Below, piece by piece: positions 33,522 to 43,191 of a stretch of 64,000 bases of DNA. Location: positions 25,470 through 89,469 of the forward strand of contig CAVCMG010000010.1 of the NCBI GenBank assembly GCA_963603285.1. Direction: 5' to 3'. Both the position numbers and the translations under genes were made by a program. Below the pieces are notes generated by a model. The model was given only the letters and a program-made list of their open reading frames with translations. It did no database searches and was not told where the DNA came from. Position 1 is the first letter of the stretch. Each line of letters opens with the position of its first letter. Source of the stretch: UBA11957 sp963603285. Lineage in GTDB: Bacteria > Bacillota > Clostridia > Lachnospirales > Lachnospiraceae.

Positions 33522-34283
33522 TTATTTCTTTTTAAGATAGTATTTGCTGATGTAGCCAGTACACTTCTTTGCATTGGAATTTGTGTAGTATACTTTGTAC
33601 CATTTTCCGTTGGATGTATCTGTTACGTGTACGGTGTCACCTTTTTCTACAACAGTTACAACTTTGGAGGATGCGCTTGCTTTTGCTCTCATGTTGACAT
33701 CCTGGGTAGCTGCGTATTTCACATCTTTTTTACTGGAAGAGGAATTGCTCTTTGAGGATGTTTCCTTCTTTGCGGAAGATGTATTGCTGATCTTTTTCAG
33801 CTTGGCGCTGGATGCGTAGCCTCTGTATACGTCGCCATCTTCGTAGTAAACAACCTTGTACCAGCCCTTGTTGGAGGTATTGACTACGAAAAGCTTTTCG
33901 CCTTTATCTGCAATATATACGGTATCAGATGACTGTTTTGCTTTTTCACGGATGTAGGCATCCTTGGTTACTTTATACTCGATGGCCTTCTGCAGGTCAG
34001 CAGCTTTGACATAACCTTTGAACTTTTTCTGGTTGGAATTCTGATACTCTACCTTGTACCATTTGGAATTCTTTTTGCTGGTCACCTTCATGACAGCGTC
34101 TTTCGGAAGTTCGATGACTCTGTCGTAGGATGAACCTGCCCCTTCTTTGATGTCGGTCACCTTGGTGGTCTCATAATAGCTGACGTTGGATTTGGCCTCT
34201 ACTGACTTTGGTGCTGTCACGGCCAATCCCGTAACCAGCATTACAGCCGACAGGCAAATACCCAGTTTTTTTAATGTATTCAT
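33522..34283 (-). CDS. secreted protein with three SH3 domains
   Basis: 253 residues from the ATG at 34283, chosen for AGGAGG at 8-base spacing. Two earlier in-frame ATG are too close to that site. A signal peptide (KKLGICLSAVMLVTGLAVTAPKSVEA) is followed by three bacterial SH3 (SH3_3) units at about 32-95, 100-160 and 190-253. Each ends in a pattern like KWYKVEYxNxxxKKxxGYV. A Ser/Lys linker separates units two and three. Such domains bind peptidoglycan or target wall enzymes, but no catalytic domain is present here. It acts outside the cell. Monocistronic. Confidence 0.85.
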   Translation of the reverse strand: MNTLKKLGICLSAVMLVTGLAVTAPKSVEAKSNVSYYETTKVTDIKEGAGSSYDRVIELPKDAVMKVTSKKNSKWYKVEYQNSNQKKFKGYVKAADLQKAIEYKVTKDAYIREKAKQSSDTVYIADKGEKLFVVNTSNKGWYKVVYYEDGDVYRGYASSAKLKKISNTSSAKKETSSKSNSSSSKKDVKYAATQDVNMRAKASASSKVVTVVEKGDTVHVTDTSNGKWYKVYYTNSNAKKCTGYISKYYLKKK

Positions 34284-34469
34284 AACCATTCCTCCTTTTT
34301 GACAACCTGGCAAACACCTTTTAAGAATTTACCGTTGTCAGATTCTTGATGGTTTCAGCTTATACTCTTTGCTGTGTACTGTCAACCGGACGGAATACGT
34401 CTTCACAATTATTCATATGCTGTCCTGCAAGGCAGCTGTTACCGGCAGTTTTCCGGCATATCCGGACAT

Positions 34470-34503
34470 AAAAATCCCACCGGCTTTACCGATGGGATTT
34501 TTT
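34470..34503 (-). terminator. terminator of the purine operon
   Basis: AAAAATCCCA-CGG pairs with CCG-TGGGATTTTT, 30 bases downstream of the lipoprotein stop codon. Confidence 0.8.
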
Positions 34504-34532
34504 CTGTTCAGCTTTTTCTTATCTAAACAGGA

Positions 34533-35705
34533 TTAGTTCTTTCCACCAACCACATTGCTTACAAAGAAGTCCTGTGCAAGGATATCCTCATCGGACATCT
34601 GCTCACCTTCGTTGACCAGAACATTTCCCTGATCGTCCTTAAGCTCACCTGCATAAACCTGTACCTCACCACTCGTGATTTTTTCACGCAGTTCAGTTAC
34701 CTTATCCTGAATATCCTGCGGAACAAGGTCAGAGTTAAACGGTGCGAGCGCAGCACACTCTCCGCCTTCATAATAATTGGCTGAAATCTCAATCGTGCCA
34801 TCTGCTGTTTTCTGCATAATATCCTCAAAGATCGGTGCCCAGTTCCACATAAAGGAAGTCAGGACTGCCTTCGGTGCAGAGGACTGCATATCGACATTAT
34901 ATCCGATACAAAAAGCGCCATTCTCTTCGCATGTCTGCGGTACAGCCGGAGAAGAAGCCTCCATACCCATATATTTAATACCATTATCAATCAGTGTCTT
35001 TGCATTCTGTGACTCTACATCAAGATCATACCAGCTGTCTGCCCATACGACCTGTACTGTAGCATTCGGATTTGCATATTTTGCACCCAGTGCAAAGGAG
35101 TTGATTGCAGTACGGACAGATGCCTCATCCATGCTCGCACAGAAACCAAGCTTATCAGATCCTTCATTCATCAGTGCGCACAGATAACCTGTCAGGAAAT
35201 CACCCTCGTATCCACGGATCTGGATCTCTACTATGTTATCATAGACATCATTGCCCTGCTGTACAAAAATCACATCCGGATACTCCGGCTGCAGTTCAGA
35301 AAGGATGGCAGCGTAACCTGCAGAGCAGCCAAAAATGATATCTGCACCCTCATCTACCAGCTCCTCTACGGTAGACTCGATGAGAGATGTATCCTCCTCA
35401 GATATTTCCTCCATCGTCAGCAGATTGGTTTCCGTATTAATGCCGAGATCCTCGCAGGCCTTTACGAGACCTTCATGCATTGCCTGCGCCCAGCCACCAT
35501 CATTTACAACAGAATACTCGATTTCTCCGATGACAAGCTCCGAAACATCCTTTGTTTCCTTAGAAGCAGCAGATCCATCTGAAGCACTCTCAGATGTACT
35601 CTCTGCGGCACTGCTGCCGGATGTACTTTCCGTAGATCCACAACCAACAAGCATACTCATTGTCAGAGCAGCAGCCATACCCAGGCTCAACAGTTTCTTT
35701 TTCAT
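34533..35705 (-). CDS. BMP-family nucleoside-binding lipoprotein
   Basis: 390 residues. Signal and lipobox MKKKLLSLGMAAALTMSMLVGCG (Cys22), then a Ser-rich linker. The binding domain opens with ELVIGEIEYSVVNDGGWAQAMHEGLV, the aromatic-rich first loop of PnrA/BmpA proteins. It continues with DEGADIIFGCSAGY, LGFCASMDEASVRTAINSFALGAKYANP and KYMGMEASSPAVPQTCEENG. These proteins capture purine nucleosides (and related purines) outside the cell. It is the last gene of the operon with two permeases, the ATPase and two adenine-deaminase paralogues, which fixes a purine role well. Confidence 0.88.
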   Translation of the reverse strand: MKKKLLSLGMAAALTMSMLVGCGSTESTSGSSAAESTSESASDGSAASKETKDVSELVIGEIEYSVVNDGGWAQAMHEGLVKACEDLGINTETNLLTMEEISEEDTSLIESTVEELVDEGADIIFGCSAGYAAILSELQPEYPDVIFVQQGNDVYDNIVEIQIRGYEGDFLTGYLCALMNEGSDKLGFCASMDEASVRTAINSFALGAKYANPNATVQVVWADSWYDLDVESQNAKTLIDNGIKYMGMEASSPAVPQTCEENGAFCIGYNVDMQSSAPKAVLTSFMWNWAPIFEDIMQKTADGTIEISANYYEGGECAALAPFNSDLVPQDIQDKVTELREKITSGEVQVYAGELKDDQGNVLVNEGEQMSDEDILAQDFFVSNVVGGKN

Positions 35706-35722
35706 AATTTTCTCCTCCTTCG

Positions 35723-36652
35723 TCAGCGGCTTTCCCGGTCATACGGCTTTGTCAGTGCAGCCGGTTCCGCTGTGTGCTTTTTTCTGAAGTTACCTGTCGA
35801 CAGGATAAATACAATCACTGTCGCAATATACGGAAGCATGCTATATACCTCCGTTGGAACAGACGGCAGATAAATCTGCAGATTGCTGCCCAGACAGCTG
35901 ATAAATCCGAAGAGCAGAGCGCCCCACATCAGCATCAGCGGATTCCAGGAAGAAAATGCCACCAGTGCAAAGGCAATCCACCCTTTGCCTGCTGTCATAC
36001 CACTGTTCCAGAAATTTGTATTAGCAAGGGAGACACAGGCTCCACTTACTGCCATCATCATACAGCCAAACATAATATATGCATACCGAAGTGCAAATAC
36101 ATTTTCGCCGGCTGCATCCAGAGCGGCTGGATTTTCTCCCAGCGCACGAAGCTTTAAGCCGAATCTGGTTCTGTAAATATAAAACATAGATACCGGTACG
36201 ATCAGATACATAGCATAGGTAAGAAGATTCTGCTGAAAGAATATCTCACCCAGCACCGGGATCCTTGAAAGTCCGGGAATTGCTATTTTTTCAAACTTCA
36301 GATTGGCAGCGACACCGGAAACATCCTTTCCGATAAAGCCACTAAGTCCGGAGCCAAAGATCAGCATTGCCATACCGCAGACCGTCTGATCCGACTGCAG
36401 GGTAACCGTAAGGAATGCAAATACTACGCCCAGAAGAAGTCCCACAGCCAGCACCGCCAGAAAGGAAAGAGCCAGATTCTGTGTCTGTACGGCCGTAATA
36501 TATCCGCTGACAGCCCCCATAAGCATGACGCCTTCAACTCCGAGGTTCATAACTCCCGCACGTTCTGAAAATGTTTCGCCGATCCCTGCATACATAACAG
36601 AGACCGCATACACGATAGCACCGGAACATAATGAAATCAGTAATGCGATCAT
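35723..36652 (-). CDS. nucleoside ABC transporter permease (BPD_transp_2, YufQ-like)
   Basis: 309 residues with about eight helices. GAIVYAVSVMYAGIGETFSERAGVMNLGVEGVMLMGA at the N-terminus is diagnostic of the second permease of purine-nucleoside importers (YufQ/NupC-type). LKLRALGENPAALDAAGENVFALRYAYIMFG is the ATPase-contact loop. The ATG overlaps the upstream permease stop by four bases. Inner membrane, with the partner permease encoded upstream. Confidence 0.88.
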   Translation of the reverse strand: MIALLISLCSGAIVYAVSVMYAGIGETFSERAGVMNLGVEGVMLMGAVSGYITAVQTQNLALSFLAVLAVGLLLGVVFAFLTVTLQSDQTVCGMAMLIFGSGLSGFIGKDVSGVAANLKFEKIAIPGLSRIPVLGEIFFQQNLLTYAMYLIVPVSMFYIYRTRFGLKLRALGENPAALDAAGENVFALRYAYIMFGCMMMAVSGACVSLANTNFWNSGMTAGKGWIAFALVAFSSWNPLMLMWGALLFGFISCLGSNLQIYLPSVPTEVYSMLPYIATVIVFILSTGNFRKKHTAEPAALTKPYDRESR

Positions 36653-37725
36653 GCTTTCACCTCCTTCTGGATAACTATTCTGTAACGCTGGAAGAAATCT
36701 CCTGCAATAACAAAGATCATGACAGCTCCCTGGATCATCGTGGCAATCTGTGTCGGCACGCCCATAACCTGGACTGTCGCACTGCTGTTTTGCAGGCCAG
36801 CAAACAGAATAGAAACAATAACGATCACCAGTGGATTCAGACGGCTTAAGTAAGCGATAACGATTCCTGTATAACCTGCATTATTTGGCATCTGCTCCAT
36901 AATACGGTGCGAGACACCGGCATACTGCACATACCCCGCGAGACCTGCCAGACCGCCGCTGATCACCAGCGCCAGAATAATGTTTCTCTTGATATTGATT
37001 CCTGCATATCTGGCTGAATTCTGGCTGCTTTTAATGACTGACAGCTGGTAACCATCGGTTGTGTATTTATAGGCCAGAAAGATCAGCAGAGCAATGACAA
37101 TACCGATGATAATACCTGCGCTGATTCCGGTATCTCCTATTTCGGGAATCTCCAGTCCAGATGGCAGCTTTTCTGTCTGCCCTACATTTTGTCCGGGCAT
37201 CTTCCATGGTCCAAGTACCAGATAGCTCAGGATGATTAGGGCGATATAGTTCAGCATCAGAGTTGTAATGCTCTCATTGACATTCCAGAAAGCCTTTGGC
37301 AATGCACAAAGAAGTGCCCACAAAGCGCCACCGGCAAAACAGCACACGGCCAGGATAATTCTTCCTGTGACTCCGGTAATATCCGGACCAAATAATACAA
37401 AGGCTCCGCCGAAAATCGCACCGATCGCATATTGTCCTTCTGCACCGATATTATTCAGATTCATTTTGTAGGTCAGCGCCACACTAAGACCACAAAACAG
37501 AAGTGGCAGACTACCATTGATCATTTTTTTGATACCCTTTTCTGACAGAAAAACCTTGGAAAGCATCTTTCCGTAGACCTCCAGAGGATTAAAGCCTACA
37601 AATGCAATGATGATTCCACAGAAGGCAAATGCCAGCAATGCAAAGAGTATGGAAGTGAGTACTATACGAAATACACTGATATTTTCTCTCTTTTCAAGTC
37701 GTATTTTATTTTTCATAACGTTCAC
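36649..37725 (-). CDS. nucleoside ABC transporter permease (BPD_transp_2, YufP-like)
   Basis: 358 residues with about nine helices. NPLEVYGKMLSKVFLSEKGIKKMINGSLPLLFCGLSVALTYKMNLNNIGAEGQ is the region typical of the first permease in BMP-type nucleoside importers. SVIKSSQNSARYAGINIKRNI is the ATPase-contact loop. Its start overlaps the end of the ATPase gene by 20 bases. It forms the channel heterodimer with the 309-residue permease. Confidence 0.88.
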   Translation of the reverse strand: MNVMKNKIRLEKRENISVFRIVLTSILFALLAFAFCGIIIAFVGFNPLEVYGKMLSKVFLSEKGIKKMINGSLPLLFCGLSVALTYKMNLNNIGAEGQYAIGAIFGGAFVLFGPDITGVTGRIILAVCCFAGGALWALLCALPKAFWNVNESITTLMLNYIALIILSYLVLGPWKMPGQNVGQTEKLPSGLEIPEIGDTGISAGIIIGIVIALLIFLAYKYTTDGYQLSVIKSSQNSARYAGINIKRNIILALVISGGLAGLAGYVQYAGVSHRIMEQMPNNAGYTGIVIAYLSRLNPLVIVIVSILFAGLQNSSATVQVMGVPTQIATMIQGAVMIFVIAGDFFQRYRIVIQKEVKA

Positions 37726-39223
37726 CCGCCATCAGCCTTCCTACCGTGTCATAATCTGCCTCTGTCCGTTCCAGAACTGCCATAAGCTCACCCGTGCAAA
37801 GGACACCTATGCGGTCTGACATCTGAAACAGTTCATCAAGTTCCTCTGAAATCAGCAGCACCGCAGCCCCCTTTTTACACTGTTCCAGTAAAATCTCATG
37901 TATAGCCTCCGTTGCTCCCATATCCAGGCCACGGGAAGGATATACAGCAATGATCAGCACAGGATCTCCGCCGATCTCTCTGGCCACCAGAAGCTTTTGC
38001 TGGTTTCCGCCGGACATCAGAGATACCGGACTTTTATCGCCTGCGGTTTTGATCTCATACCGTGCGATCTCATCCTGAACGGTTTTTTTGATCACATTTT
38101 TCTTTAAAATATGATGTATGCTGAATTTAGGCGTATCATACTCCTTCAGGATACGATTTTCCTCCATTGTCATTCCCGGAACCAGCCCCATACTCAGTCT
38201 GTCCTCCGGAATAAAACCAACGCCCAGCTTTATCCGATCCTTGGCTCCCAGCTTTGTAAAATCTCTGCCATCGATCACGACAGTTCCTTTTGTCGCCCTG
38301 CGAAGTCCGGCAATCACCTCTGCCAGCTCCTTCTGGCCATTACCTGCCACACCGGCAATGCCAAGAATTTCTCCGGCATGGATGTTGAAGGACACATTCT
38401 TTACAGCTGTCAGATCTCTGTCACTTTTTGCCGATAACTGGGAAACTTCCAATATAACCTTGCCTGTTCGGCTGTTCCCTTCATTTTTCTGCGGCCGGAA
38501 CTCTCTTTCTCCCACTACAGCCTTTGTCAGACGCTCAATGGTAGCATCCTTCGACTCCATGGTATCCTCAACCTGTCCCCCCTTCAGAACAGTGATGCGG
38601 TCAGCAAACTCCATCACTTCATTCATTTTATGGGAAATAAATACAACACTCTTTCCACTGTCAGCCATGCGGCGCAATACCTTGAACATTTCACGGGCTT
38701 CCTTTGCCGTAAGCACGGCAGATGGCTCATCAAGGATCAGGATCTCAGCTCCTCTGTATAAAAGCTTTACAATCTCAACCCGCTGCTGTTCTCCAACGGA
38801 AAGCTGCCATACATATGCTGATGGATCTACATCCAGATGAAATTCTTTTGAGCAGGCAGCAATCTGACTTTCCATCTCTTTTTTGTCCAGAATCAGCTTA
38901 CAGTCCGGCATATATAAAAATACATTCTCGGCTGCTGTCAGTGTCGGGATCAGCCGGAAATGCTGATGAACCATTCCGATTCCCATATCTACGGCATATT
39001 TCGGAGAACGGATGGATACTTTCTTTCCTTTATAGTAGATCTCTCCGCCATTTGGCTTATAGATTCCGTTCAATATATTCATCAACGTGCTTTTTCCGGC
39101 GCCGTTTTCACCCAGGAGAGCATGTATCTCTCCCGGGTACAGTGCCAGATCCACGTCCTTATTCGCAATCACCCGGCCAAAGGTTTTGGTAATTTTACGC
39201 ATCTCAAGAATCGGTTCTGTCAT
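37706..39223 (-). CDS. nucleoside ABC transporter ATPase with two ATP-binding domains (YufO/MglA type)
   Basis: 505 residues with duplicated ABC domains. Domain 1: Walker A GENGAGKST (about 39-47), signature LSVGEQQR, Walker B ILILDEPSAVL. Domain 2: degenerate Walker A GVAGNGQKE, signature MSGGNQQK, then LIIAVYPSRGLD where the usual catalytic Glu is replaced, as is normal in this family. It powers purine nucleoside import from the cytoplasmic side. It lies two bases after the 586-residue deaminase and overlaps the permease that follows. Confidence 0.92.
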   Translation of the reverse strand: MTEPILEMRKITKTFGRVIANKDVDLALYPGEIHALLGENGAGKSTLMNILNGIYKPNGGEIYYKGKKVSIRSPKYAVDMGIGMVHQHFRLIPTLTAAENVFLYMPDCKLILDKKEMESQIAACSKEFHLDVDPSAYVWQLSVGEQQRVEIVKLLYRGAEILILDEPSAVLTAKEAREMFKVLRRMADSGKSVVFISHKMNEVMEFADRITVLKGGQVEDTMESKDATIERLTKAVVGEREFRPQKNEGNSRTGKVILEVSQLSAKSDRDLTAVKNVSFNIHAGEILGIAGVAGNGQKELAEVIAGLRRATKGTVVIDGRDFTKLGAKDRIKLGVGFIPEDRLSMGLVPGMTMEENRILKEYDTPKFSIHHILKKNVIKKTVQDEIARYEIKTAGDKSPVSLMSGGNQQKLLVAREIGGDPVLIIAVYPSRGLDMGATEAIHEILLEQCKKGAAVLLISEELDELFQMSDRIGVLCTGELMAVLERTEADYDTVGRLMAGERYEK

Positions 39224-39225
39224 AC

Positions 39226-40986
39226 TTATTCATCTCCACTGCTGCATTCAACCGGTATAAAGGAAAATGTTGTAACATCAAACAGACCCATGTCTGTCAG
39301 CTTTATTTCCGGAATAACAGCCAGTGACATAAAGCACAGCGTCATAACCGGTTCGACATCCGCATTGATCTTCAGTTCTTCATATGCTTTTGCATGGATG
39401 GCAATCAGTTTTTCATTTACCCATTCCCCACTCTGGTCGCTCATCAGTCCTGCAATCGGCATAGGCATATTCTCAATAACCTCTCCATTTTTTACGAGAA
39501 CAATACCGCCCTCCTGCTTGATCAGGCTGTTCACTGCAAACTCCATTTCATCATCATTGACACCTACTACAATAATATTATGTGAGTCATGAGCCACAGA
39601 AAGAGCAATCGCTCCTTCCTTTATACCGTAGCCTTTCAGGAATCCACACGCTACATTTCCAGTTCCCTGATGTCTTTCTACAACAGCGACCTTAACCAGA
39701 TCCTCCTCAGGATTTCTCACAAATTCACCCTGGGCATCCAGCTGAATCGTTGCCGTATCCTTTGCCGTAACAACACCACCCGGAAGAATTTTGATGGCAT
39801 TCACTCTGTCAGAGCTCAAATGCATTTTGAACTTTTCTTTTGAAAAATCTTTCACAATAACGCTTCCTTTAACGGAGGATATGTCATAATGTCTGATTTC
39901 CGGCAGGTATTTGCCCTCTTCAGCCACAAGCTGTCCCTCGATAAACACGCGGTTTACATGAAAGCTCTTTAAATCATCCAGAAGGACTACATCCGCACGA
40001 TATCCCGGAGCAATAGCACCTCTGTCCTTTAAATCAAAGCATTCTGCTGCATTCAGTGTCGCCATGCGGATTGCCGTAACAGGATCAACTCCCTCCTCCA
40101 CACAAATTCTGAGATGATTGTCCAGATGTCCTTCCTTAAGCATCGTCTTTGGCTGACGGTCGTCAGAACAAAGCAGACATCTGCGGCTGTTTTCCTGTGT
40201 CAGCCCTTGCAGCAGAGGTCGCAGATTATGGCAGGCAGATCCCTGGCGAAGCAGAATATACATACCACAGGCCAGACGTTCTTCCATTTCTTCCACTGTA
40301 GAGCACTCATGATCTGCTACAATTCTTGCAGCCGCATAAGCATTCAGAGCTTTGCCGCTGGTTCCCGGCACATGGCCATCAATAAATTTGTTTTGTTCTC
40401 TGGCAACCATGATTTTATCCAGATCGCTGTCCGCAGCAGCTATCACCCCCGGGAAATTCATGAATTCACCCAGGCCGACAATGCCCTCTCTGGTAATCGG
40501 CTCTTTCATTGCCTTGGCATCAATCACAGCTCCGGAATGCTCAAACGGTGTTGCCGGCACACAGGAAGGAAGCTCATATTTAACATCCAGAACCGTATTC
40601 TCAGCTGCATGCATCATGTAATCAAGGCCTTCGATACCACAGACATTAACGATTTCGTGCGGGTCTGCCATGATGGTTGTTCCCCCATGAGGGACAAGCA
40701 TACGGCCTATTTCTTCCGGTGATACATAGGAGGACTCAATATGGATATGGCTGTCTATAAAACCAGGTGCAGCATAACGTCCCTGGGCATCGACTTCCTC
40801 TTTACCCTCATAGTCGCCTATGCCGGCGATCTGTCCATCAGAAAAAGCAATATCGCCCTCCTGGATTTTCCCTGTAAAGACATTGACAACTTTACAGTTT
40901 TTAATGACAAGATCTGCCGGGATTCTTCCTGCGGCTGTGTCAATCAGCTTTTTCAGTGCTGCCTTCTCAAGCTTCATATCTTTCAT
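39226..40986 (-). CDS. ade: adenine deaminase
   Basis: 586 residues, amidohydrolase superfamily. Metal-site motif FIDSHIHIESS (about 76-86), then LVPHGGTTIMADPHEIVNVCGIEGLDYM, the form seen in true adenine deaminases. C-terminal GVVTAKDTATIQLDAQG and LALSVAHDSHNIIVVG (AHDSHN) are also canonical. It converts adenine to hypoxanthine and ammonia in the cytoplasm. It is placed 18 bases after its diverged paralogue and directly before the nucleoside transporter genes, giving import and salvage in one operon. Confidence 0.92.
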   Translation of the reverse strand: MKDMKLEKAALKKLIDTAAGRIPADLVIKNCKVVNVFTGKIQEGDIAFSDGQIAGIGDYEGKEEVDAQGRYAAPGFIDSHIHIESSYVSPEEIGRMLVPHGGTTIMADPHEIVNVCGIEGLDYMMHAAENTVLDVKYELPSCVPATPFEHSGAVIDAKAMKEPITREGIVGLGEFMNFPGVIAAADSDLDKIMVAREQNKFIDGHVPGTSGKALNAYAAARIVADHECSTVEEMEERLACGMYILLRQGSACHNLRPLLQGLTQENSRRCLLCSDDRQPKTMLKEGHLDNHLRICVEEGVDPVTAIRMATLNAAECFDLKDRGAIAPGYRADVVLLDDLKSFHVNRVFIEGQLVAEEGKYLPEIRHYDISSVKGSVIVKDFSKEKFKMHLSSDRVNAIKILPGGVVTAKDTATIQLDAQGEFVRNPEEDLVKVAVVERHQGTGNVACGFLKGYGIKEGAIALSVAHDSHNIIVVGVNDDEMEFAVNSLIKQEGGIVLVKNGEVIENMPMPIAGLMSDQSGEWVNEKLIAIHAKAYEELKINADVEPVMTLCFMSLAVIPEIKLTDMGLFDVTTFSFIPVECSSGDE

Positions 40987-41004
40987 CGCATTCTGCCTCC
41001 TTAT

Positions 41005-42786
41005 TTATTTCTCACGAACCTGTAACACCGGCTCAAAAATCCTTAAATTCACATAATCTACAGGACCAACATCTGTAATCGCATAATCCGGAATCGCTGT
41101 GATCGGTAAGAAGAACATATACATCATAGGATTCGGCAGATCTGACCCCAGATCTCTCGCAGCCTTATCAATCTTCGCTTCCATCTGTCGGATTTCCTCT
41201 GGCTCGGCATCACTTACGATTCCACCTACTGGAAGTGGCAAAAATTCCACAATTTTACCGTCAGCAACGACAACCTGTCCGCCACCCTGTTCAATCACAT
41301 AATTCGCTGCAACAGACATATCTTCGGCACTGACACCCATAACAACAAGGTTATTATCATCCGGAGCTGCAGAGGATGCCATAGCACCTTTTTTCAATTT
41401 CCAGCCGGAACAGAATGCCAGGGATTTATTTCCATTCCGTCCAAAACGTTCCAGTACGGAAACCATAGCAACATCCTGTGCCGGATCCGGCTGCACGATA
41501 CCGTCCTTTACCTGCAGGACAACGTCTCTTCTTTTGCGGACAAACGGTCCCTTCACATCCATGGCAAGGACATCTGCCTCTCCATTCTGGATGCTTGCTT
41601 TATATTCGAAATCCTCTTTTGTCGTTTTTTTGCATTTAAGCGCACCTTTGAGCACGCTGCTTCTTGCCGGGGCTTTCAATTCATATGTCAGCTTATGATT
41701 TTCAGCTACCATCTGGCCGTTTGTCATTACCTTACATACTTCAAATTCTTCCAGATTCTTTACAAACAGGATATCGGCTGTTCTTCCCGGACAAATCGAC
41801 CCCACAAGATGATCGATCCTGTAAGCTTCTGCGCTGTTGATCGTTGCCATCTGGATGGCAGTCATCGGATCCACACCGGCTTTGATCGCCAGCCGCACAA
41901 CGTTGTCCAGATGTCCCTTTTCCAGAATGTCTGTTGCTGTCACATCATCTGTGCAGAAGCTGACACGTCTTGCAAATGCCGGGTTGACTTCTGTAACGGC
42001 CCGGATATTTTCCTGCAGGAAATGTGTTACACACGATTCACGGATCAACATGTGCATTCCCTTTCTCATTTTTTCTACAACCTCTTCGTGTGTATAGCTT
42101 TCATGATCAAGACGGACACCACCGCAGAGATAGCCGTTCAGATCATTGCCGACAGCCATCGGTGCACAGCCAAATACCGGCAGGCGGTTCTTGAACGCAC
42201 AGGCGATCGCACCCAGCGTATCTTCATCTTCCTCCTGCAGGAATTCCCGGACAGTTTCCCATACGCCATAGCATTCCGGCCATTTCTGAACCTCTTCGTG
42301 TACCTGTTCTGTAAAGTTAAAAGCAATCGTAGACTGTGGAATCGTATATGGCGTTTTGTAAGGAGCGCCCCAAAATACCTTTAACGGGCTTTTTTTCATC
42401 TCAGCGAGCACTTCCTTCAGTCCTTCCAGACCTGAAACAGAAATATACTCATCCAATCCGGAAATCATACTGGTCGTACCTCTCGGTACAACAGCCTTGG
42501 CATAGCTTGTAATACTCATCTTGCTGCATTCGCTGTGAATATGTCCATCGATCATGCCTGGCGTGAGATAATATCCCGTTGCATCGATCACTTCGGTATC
42601 CGGTCCGATATAGGCTTCAACCTCTCCGACTGCTGCGATCATATCCTTATAGACAGCCACATCGGCCAGATAGATCTCACTTGACATGACATTAACAAGC
42701 TGTGCGCCACGAATCACCTTATCTGCCGGAATCTTTGCTCTTCCTGCACGGATCATCTCTTTTAATGTTTCCTTTGTTCTTTCCAT
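41005..42786 (-). CDS. adenine-deaminase paralogue with altered active-site blocks
   Basis: 593 residues, same superfamily and domain order as the following gene. The metal motif is MIDGHIHSECS. The block that reads PHGGTTxxxDPHEI in the neighbour is here PRGTTSMISGLDEY, so the conserved His and the HEI triplet are lost. The late block ALSVAHDSHN is ASSAAPDDNN. These changes suggest another substrate (another aminopurine or a related heterocycle) rather than a dead enzyme, since the first metal-binding His pair remains. It is the first gene of the six-gene purine operon, behind a folded leader. Confidence 0.8.
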   Translation of the reverse strand: MERTKETLKEMIRAGRAKIPADKVIRGAQLVNVMSSEIYLADVAVYKDMIAAVGEVEAYIGPDTEVIDATGYYLTPGMIDGHIHSECSKMSITSYAKAVVPRGTTSMISGLDEYISVSGLEGLKEVLAEMKKSPLKVFWGAPYKTPYTIPQSTIAFNFTEQVHEEVQKWPECYGVWETVREFLQEEDEDTLGAIACAFKNRLPVFGCAPMAVGNDLNGYLCGGVRLDHESYTHEEVVEKMRKGMHMLIRESCVTHFLQENIRAVTEVNPAFARRVSFCTDDVTATDILEKGHLDNVVRLAIKAGVDPMTAIQMATINSAEAYRIDHLVGSICPGRTADILFVKNLEEFEVCKVMTNGQMVAENHKLTYELKAPARSSVLKGALKCKKTTKEDFEYKASIQNGEADVLAMDVKGPFVRKRRDVVLQVKDGIVQPDPAQDVAMVSVLERFGRNGNKSLAFCSGWKLKKGAMASSAAPDDNNLVVMGVSAEDMSVAANYVIEQGGGQVVVADGKIVEFLPLPVGGIVSDAEPEEIRQMEAKIDKAARDLGSDLPNPMMYMFFLPITAIPDYAITDVGPVDYVNLRIFEPVLQVREK

Positions 42787-42847
42787 TTCTAAAATCCTCC
42801 TTACACTTTTCCTGCATCTTTATTCTGTAGCTGACTGATACAAAAAA

Positions 42848-42901
42848 GAAACATTGACTGTTATAAAACAGCGAACCAGGTTTCCCGTCCTGCAATGTTT
42901 C
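42848..42901 (-). ncRNA. structured leader of the purine operon (three-way junction ending in a U-tract)
   Basis: Read on the minus strand, a 9-bp closing stem GAAACATTG/CAATGTTTC encloses a CAGG/CCTG hairpin with an ACGGGAAA loop, a GTTCG joint and a CTGTT/AACAG hairpin. TTTTTTG follows the closing stem directly, so the fold doubles as a terminator. It is 60 bases upstream of the first ATG. It does not show the conserved core of the purine riboswitch that I know. A riboswitch or protein-bound attenuator is possible. Confidence 0.55.
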
Positions 42902-42947
42902 TTGAAGAATTTTTCACAATATTTAATTTTTGTTTTACTTGTGCTTT

Positions 42948-42956
42948 ATCATAGCA
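42948..42956 (-). promoter_or_regulatory. extended -10 promoter of the purine operon
   Basis: Minus strand TGC-TATGAT (42948-42956) places the start near 42941, about 40 bases before the folded leader. The -35 is weak. Confidence 0.5.
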
Positions 42957-43050
42957 TATTTTTTTTGCAAATAAAGAGGTTTTATGATTATATTTTCTTT
43001 CCATTTTTTATAAGTAATACTTATAATCTTTTGAGCTTATATAATTAACT

Positions 43051-43090
43051 AAAAACCCGGGAGTCCGTTTTGCGGATATCCCGGGTTTTT
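43051..43090. terminator. strong bidirectional terminator
   Basis: AAAAACCCGGG pairs with CCCGGGTTTTT, with an inner TCCG/CGGA. It would end the cysteine-transporter transcript, about 100 bases past its last stop. The 100 bases between hold nothing I recognise. Confidence 0.85.
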
Positions 43091-43191
43091 CAACCATTTC
43101 TCTGTTTTTTGCTGTAAATTAAACGTTTGCAATCTATACACTTGAAAATCTCATGCTGTGTCAGTCCTTCCACACCACGCTGTAAAGTTGC

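Noticed and set aside
42787..42960. Classical purine riboswitch upstream of the adenine-deaminase operon
   Set aside because: The expected conserved joining segments are not visible. The structure present has a different junction, so only a structured leader is claimed.
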